This document shows positions 60,439 to 64,000 of a stretch of DNA of 64,000 nt, piece by piece. Each line of letters begins with the position of its first letter. The first letter of the stretch is position 1. A program made the position numbers and the translations under genes. The notes under the pieces are model-generated. The model was not told where the DNA came from, searched no databases, and worked only from the letters and a program-made list of their open reading frames with translations. Source of the DNA: Atopobiaceae bacterium (GTDB taxonomy: Bacteria; Actinomycetota; Coriobacteriia; Coriobacteriales; Atopobiaceae). The stretch lies in contig JALCUE010000001.1 of NCBI GenBank assembly GCA_022655215.1, positions 62,001 through 126,000 of the forward strand. The letters run 5' to 3'.

Positions 60439-61956
60439 ATGACGAACGGGACCATGCTCCAGGCGTTCTCCTGGTATCTGCCAGCCGACTCGCAGCATTG
60501 GAACAGGCTGCGCGACGCCGCCCCCACGTTCGCCCACGAGGGCATCACGGCGGTGTGGATGCCGCCTGCCTACAAGGGCGAGGGTGGTGCCAACGACGAT
60601 GGCTACGGCGTATACGACACCTATGACCTGGGCGAGTTCGACCAGAAGGGGAGCATCCCCACGAAATACGGCACGAAGGACGAGTACGTCGCCGCCGTGG
60701 CGGCCATCCGCGGCCAGGGTATGCAGGTGCTCGCCGACATCGTCCTCAACCATCGCATGGGAGCCGACGCGACGGAGGAGGTCCATGCCACGGAGGTGGA
60801 CCAGGCGAACCGCGAAGAGACCACCTCGGGAGACGAGACGATCCAGGCCTGGACCAAGTTCACGTTCCCGGGGCGCGCCGGCGCCTACGACGACTTCTGC
60901 TGGGACTGGACGTGCTTCCACGGCACCGATTGGGATGAGACCACCCACCGCAAGAGCGTGTGGCTGTTCGACGGCAAGCACTGGGACGAGGACGTCACCC
61001 ACAAGGAGAACGGCAACTTCGACTACCTCATGGGCGCCGACGTCGACCTCATGTACGACCACGTCTACGACGAGCTCCTCCGCTGGGGGAAATGGTACCT
61101 CGACCTCACGGGCGTGGACGGATTCCGCCTCGACGCCCTGAAGCACATGGAGAGGAACTTCTATCTGCGATGGCTCTCCGACCTGCGCCAGGCCACGGGC
61201 CGCGAGCTCTACACCGTGGGCGAGTACTGGTCGGGCGACCTCTCGGACCTCCAAGGCTACCTCGGGGACGAGCGGGCCATGAGCCTGTTCGACGTCCCCC
61301 TGCACTACAGGCTCTTCTCGGCGTCCAACTCCATGGGCAACCAGGACCTGGCCCACATCTTCGACGGCACGCTGGTGGGCTCGGACCCCACGCATGCGGT
61401 CACGTTCGTGGACAACCACGACACCCAGCCCAACCAGGCACTCGCGAGCACCGTCGAGACCTGGTTCAAACCCAGCGCCTATGCCCTCATCCTGCTGCGC
61501 GAGGCGGGATATCCCTGCGTGTTCTATGGCGACCTGTACGGCATGCCCAACGACGGCGGCATCCCGGCCGTGGCCGAGCTGCCCCTGCTCATGGAGGTCC
61601 GCCGTCGCTTCGCGTATGGCGAGCAACACGACTACCTCGACGACGCCGACCTCATAGGCTGGACGCGTGAGGGCGTGGGGGAGCATGAGGGGAGCGGTTG
61701 CGCGGTGATCCTCTCGGACAGGGGCGAGGGAGACAAGACCATGTACGTCGGCACGTCGCACGCGGGGGAGACCTGGACGTGCGTGCTCGGCGACGAGGCC
61801 AGCGTCACCATCGGCGACGACGGCAACGCCTGCTTCGACGCTGGTGCCGGCCGTGTGAGTGTCTACCTGCCCCAGGCCTCCGCCTCCGCCCTCGAGCGCG
61901 ACCCCATCGTGCGCCATGGCCAGCCCCAGGCCTCCGAGCAGACCGACAAGGGATAG
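60439..61956 (+). CDS. amyS: Cytoplasmic alpha-amylase (GH13)
   Basis: 505 aa, without a signal peptide, as in cytoplasmic alpha-amylases of subfamily GH13_5. The (beta/alpha)8 barrel motifs are 'DIVLNHRMG' (region I), 'GFRLDALKHM' (nucleophile Asp), 'GEYW' (acid/base Glu) and 'FVDNHDTQPN' (transition-state Asp). A calcium-site-bearing B domain ('FDYLMGADVDLMYDH') is present. A C-terminal beta domain follows to about residue 480, then a polar tail ('QPQASEQTDKG'). It degrades internal glycogen or imported maltodextrins. ATG 60439 has GGAG nine bases before it; another ATG at 60432 is in a different frame. The following gene starts 8 bases later, so the two are coupled. Confidence 0.94.
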   Translation: MTNGTMLQAFSWYLPADSQHWNRLRDAAPTFAHEGITAVWMPPAYKGEGGANDDGYGVYDTYDLGEFDQKGSIPTKYGTKDEYVAAVAAIRGQGMQVLADIVLNHRMGADATEEVHATEVDQANREETTSGDETIQAWTKFTFPGRAGAYDDFCWDWTCFHGTDWDETTHRKSVWLFDGKHWDEDVTHKENGNFDYLMGADVDLMYDHVYDELLRWGKWYLDLTGVDGFRLDALKHMERNFYLRWLSDLRQATGRELYTVGEYWSGDLSDLQGYLGDERAMSLFDVPLHYRLFSASNSMGNQDLAHIFDGTLVGSDPTHAVTFVDNHDTQPNQALASTVETWFKPSAYALILLREAGYPCVFYGDLYGMPNDGGIPAVAELPLLMEVRRRFAYGEQHDYLDDADLIGWTREGVGEHEGSGCAVILSDRGEGDKTMYVGTSHAGETWTCVLGDEASVTIGDDGNACFDAGAGRVSVYLPQASASALERDPIVRHGQPQASEQTDKG

Positions 61957-61964
61957 GGGAGCCC

Positions 61965-63200
61965 ATGGCCGACCTTCGCGACTACCTCAAGCTCCGCGGC
62001 GACCTCACCTTCGAGGAGAGGCCATTCAACGACTGCGACAACATCGTGCTCGCGACCCTGTCCTACGTCGACCTGACGGGCATCGTGCCCAAGGCGGGGT
62101 CGGGCACGACCGTCCGCCTGTCGGACGCGGTGGGGGCGCTGCTCGACTCCACGGGCGACGACGTGAGCGGCAAGATCCGCTCGCTCGCGGCGATCGACGC
62201 CGACTTCCTGCGGCTGCTCGCCTCTTCCGTCCGCTTCGGGGGAGCTGAGCTGGGCGAGTACGTCGACGTCGCCGACGAGGACCGCCTGATGCAGTTCGCG
62301 GCCATCCACGTGGGCCTTTCCGACGGCACCACGTACGTGTCGTTCCGCGGCACCGACCAGACCCTTCTCGGATGGCGCGAGGACTTCATGACGAGCTTCC
62401 AGGTGACCGGGGCCCAGAGCGCCGCCGCGAGATACCTGGCCGAGACCATGCGCCCCGGCATGCGCTATCGCGTGGGCGGTCATTCCAAAGGGGGCAACCT
62501 CGCCGCCTATGCCGCCGTGATGTGTCCCGAGTCCCAGCGTGACCAGCTCGTGCGGGTCTACAGCGATGATGGTCCCGGCATGGCGACTGAGGTGCTTCCC
62601 CAGGGCGCGCATGACGTGTTGGGTGAGAGGTACGTGCGCATCGTCCCGCAGTACAGCGTGGTCGGCATGCTCTTCGAGCGGCCTGGCACGCCCAAGACGA
62701 TCGTGAGGTCGAGTGCGGAGGGTGCCCTCCAGCACGACCCGCTCACCTGGCAGACCCTGGCCGCCGGCGTCGACGCGGCCGATGACCTGTTGCCCGATTG
62801 CAAGACGGTGAACCAGACCTTCTCCACGTGGCTCGCGAGCGTGGACCTCGAGGACCGCGCGACCTTCACCCAGGACCTCTTCGACTCGCTCGCGGCCGGG
62901 GGAGCCACCACCCTGGATGAGGTCCTCAGCGGCGGGATCTCCGGCCTGCAACAGGTCCTCTCGGCCATGGCATCCACCAGCGAGCGTTCGCGTGACGTCG
63001 CGGCGAAGCTCCTGCAGGCCGCGGCCGGCTCCGTGGCCGATGCGACGTGGGTGTCAGCGAAGGCGTCCGCGACCACTGCCATCCATCATGTGGGCGCGAG
63101 GGCCGCGAGCGCCGTGTCCGACCTCCAGAGATCGCAGGAGGAGAAGGAACGGGAGGGACGAGAACACCGTCTCATCCCTCCCGAGGACACATGCGGGTGA
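61965..63200 (+). CDS. DUF2974 (Mbeg1-like) alpha/beta hydrolase
   Basis: 411 aa. The lipase-type elbow is 'VGGHSKGGNLAAYAAV' (GxSxG, about residue 168), preceded by 'TYVSFRGTDQTLLGWREDF'. The family occurs in Gram-positive gut bacteria, and its substrate is not known. The C-terminal 110 residues are Ala/Ser-rich and helical ('AAKLLQAAAGSVADA'), ending in a charged tail 'EEKEREGREHR'. There is no signal peptide. It is 8 bases after the amylase and shares its message. ATG 61965 is set by GGGGAGCCC. Confidence 0.85.
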   Translation: MADLRDYLKLRGDLTFEERPFNDCDNIVLATLSYVDLTGIVPKAGSGTTVRLSDAVGALLDSTGDDVSGKIRSLAAIDADFLRLLASSVRFGGAELGEYVDVADEDRLMQFAAIHVGLSDGTTYVSFRGTDQTLLGWREDFMTSFQVTGAQSAAARYLAETMRPGMRYRVGGHSKGGNLAAYAAVMCPESQRDQLVRVYSDDGPGMATEVLPQGAHDVLGERYVRIVPQYSVVGMLFERPGTPKTIVRSSAEGALQHDPLTWQTLAAGVDAADDLLPDCKTVNQTFSTWLASVDLEDRATFTQDLFDSLAAGGATTLDEVLSGGISGLQQVLSAMASTSERSRDVAAKLLQAAAGSVADATWVSAKASATTAIHHVGARAASAVSDLQRSQEEKEREGREHRLIPPEDTCG

Positions 63201-63240
63201 TTGGTGGCCGAGGCCTTCCGGCCCGGTCCGAGGTCGGTCC

Positions 63241-64000
63241 CTAGACGCTTACCCCCGTGCTGGCGGAGCCCGTGCTCGAGCTGTAGCCATTCGAGCCCGA
63301 TGCGTCGGTCGTGTCGAGCGTGATGCCGCTCGAGGCGATGTAGGCGTTCACGACGATGTCGGTCTTGTTCATGGCGTCGAGCGAGGAGTTGTAGGCATCT
63401 ATGTCGTCCGAGCAGGCATCGTCGAGATAGTTTGATATGAACAGGACGCCGTAGGGAAGGCTCCCGCTCAGGTCGTTGAGCTCGGTCCTGAGATCGTTGT
63501 ACTGGTCGATGTAGCTGTTCCCCGTGCTGTAGTCACCCGAGAGCAGCGCGTCGTCGATCTTGCCGGCAATCTGGGCCGCCTCGAGGAGCTTCGCATAATA
63601 CGTCTCGTATGAGCTGTAGTCGGGACCCGAGTAGGCCTCCTTCGCCGCCGCGATCTTGTCGACGGCGGTCTGGGCCGAGTTCACGGCATCGCTCGCGGAG
63701 CTGCTGGACGAGGAATAATCATTGGCGTTCGCCGAGGAGACCGCCGAACCCAGCGACGAGCGGGCGTCGCTCGCGTAGCCTTCCGCGGCGAGCACGTCGG
63801 TCGACGCGTCCGCGGCCCCGGAGGCGGTGTCCAGGATCTTGGTGGCGGAGTCGAGCATCTCCTTGCGGGACTGGATGGAGCTCGCGAGCGCGTCGACGGC
63901 GGACCTGCCGGACTCGTCGAGGAACTGCTCGTTGGCCTGCGCCGTCGCGAGGTCCTCCGTCGCGGCGTCGAGCGATCCGCTCGCGCTGGACAGCGCGTTC
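63241..64000 (-). CDS. Ser/Ala-rich helical protein, N-terminus outside window
   Basis: The C-terminal 253 residues are visible; the frame is open to the right edge, so the start lies further on. The composition is rich in Ala, Ser and Asp, with heptad-like patterns ('SSIQSRKEMLDSATKILD') suggesting coiled coils or a helical bundle. A Ser tract ('YSSSSSSASDAV') and a Tyr/Ser-rich 'GPDYSSYETYYAKLL' stretch follow. The C-terminus 'GYSSSTGSASTGVSV' is low-complexity and carries no sorting motif. Looks like an extracellular or cell-wall-associated protein of unknown function. It converges with the DUF2974 gene. Confidence 0.75.
   Translation of the reverse strand, partial: NALSSASGSLDAATEDLATAQANEQFLDESGRSAVDALASSIQSRKEMLDSATKILDTASGAADASTDVLAAEGYASDARSSLGSAVSSANANDYSSSSSSASDAVNSAQTAVDKIAAAKEAYSGPDYSSYETYYAKLLEAAQIAGKIDDALLSGDYSTGNSYIDQYNDLRTELNDLSGSLPYGVLFISNYLDDACSDDIDAYNSSLDAMNKTDIVVNAYIASSGITLDTTDASGSNGYSSSTGSASTGVSV

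Noticed and set aside
63206-63223. Small GGCCG/CGGCC inverted repeat between the last two genes
   Set aside because: Only 5 bp of stem with no T-run; too weak to list as a terminator.

Overview
The window is about 65% GC and gene-dense. It looks like the chromosome of a fermentative, host-associated Coriobacteriia, most like Olsenella and its relatives (Atopobiaceae). This is inferred from four things: the GC content; four complete or near-complete sugar PTSs; surface proteins ending in a PKTG sorting signal, positively charged tail included; and several zinc-ribbon membrane proteins. I see no insertion sequence, CRISPR array, tRNA or rRNA.

Layout. 1-12733: the 3' part (over 4,200 codons) of a giant beta-helix adhesin, whose stop overlaps the start of a glycerate kinase (12733-13869). 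14.3-15.3 kb: an EamA exporter. 15.4-19.8 kb: an RpiR regulator, a 6-phospho-beta-glucosidase and a beta-glucoside PTS EIIBCA. 20.0-23.8 kb: small membrane and unknown proteins, including a 98-aa protein behind a perfect Gram-positive-type LexA/SOS box and a duplicated EF-hand-led protein. 24.1-31.2 kb: a mannose-family PTS (EIIB, EIIC, EIID, EIIA) with a HAD phosphatase, an opposing SIS-domain deglycase or isomerase, and two overlapping GntR/UTRA regulators. 31.2-34.5 kb: an acetyltransferase, a RelB/RelE-like toxin-antitoxin pair, a CmpB-type membrane protein and an Ltp-domain protein.

34.7-41.8 kb: a LacI regulator followed by an ascorbate-type (Ula) PTS, a sugar-phosphate isomerase and three pyruvate aldolases from three unrelated folds, a complete but unassigned catabolic route. 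41.9-54.4 kb: signalling and surface functions. These are zinc-ribbon membrane proteins, a membrane diguanylate cyclase, a von Willebrand A surface protein, a hybrid histidine kinase, a flavodoxin/ferredoxin protein and a V4R sensor paired with a second diguanylate cyclase. 54.6-59.1 kb: a compact N-acetylmuramate operon, murR-murQ-murP-mupG. 59.4-64.0 kb: a Cof-type HAD phosphatase, a cytoplasmic alpha-amylase, a DUF2974 lipase-like protein and the end of a Ser/Ala-rich helical protein.

Together the genes describe a cell that binds host or biofilm surfaces with very large anchored proteins. It scavenges beta-glucosides, aminated or sugar-acid substrates and peptidoglycan sugars through dedicated PTSs, and it ties surface behaviour to c-di-GMP. 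Starts were set by ribosome binding sites and family N-termini. All family names come from recognising motifs by eye; no database search was run.
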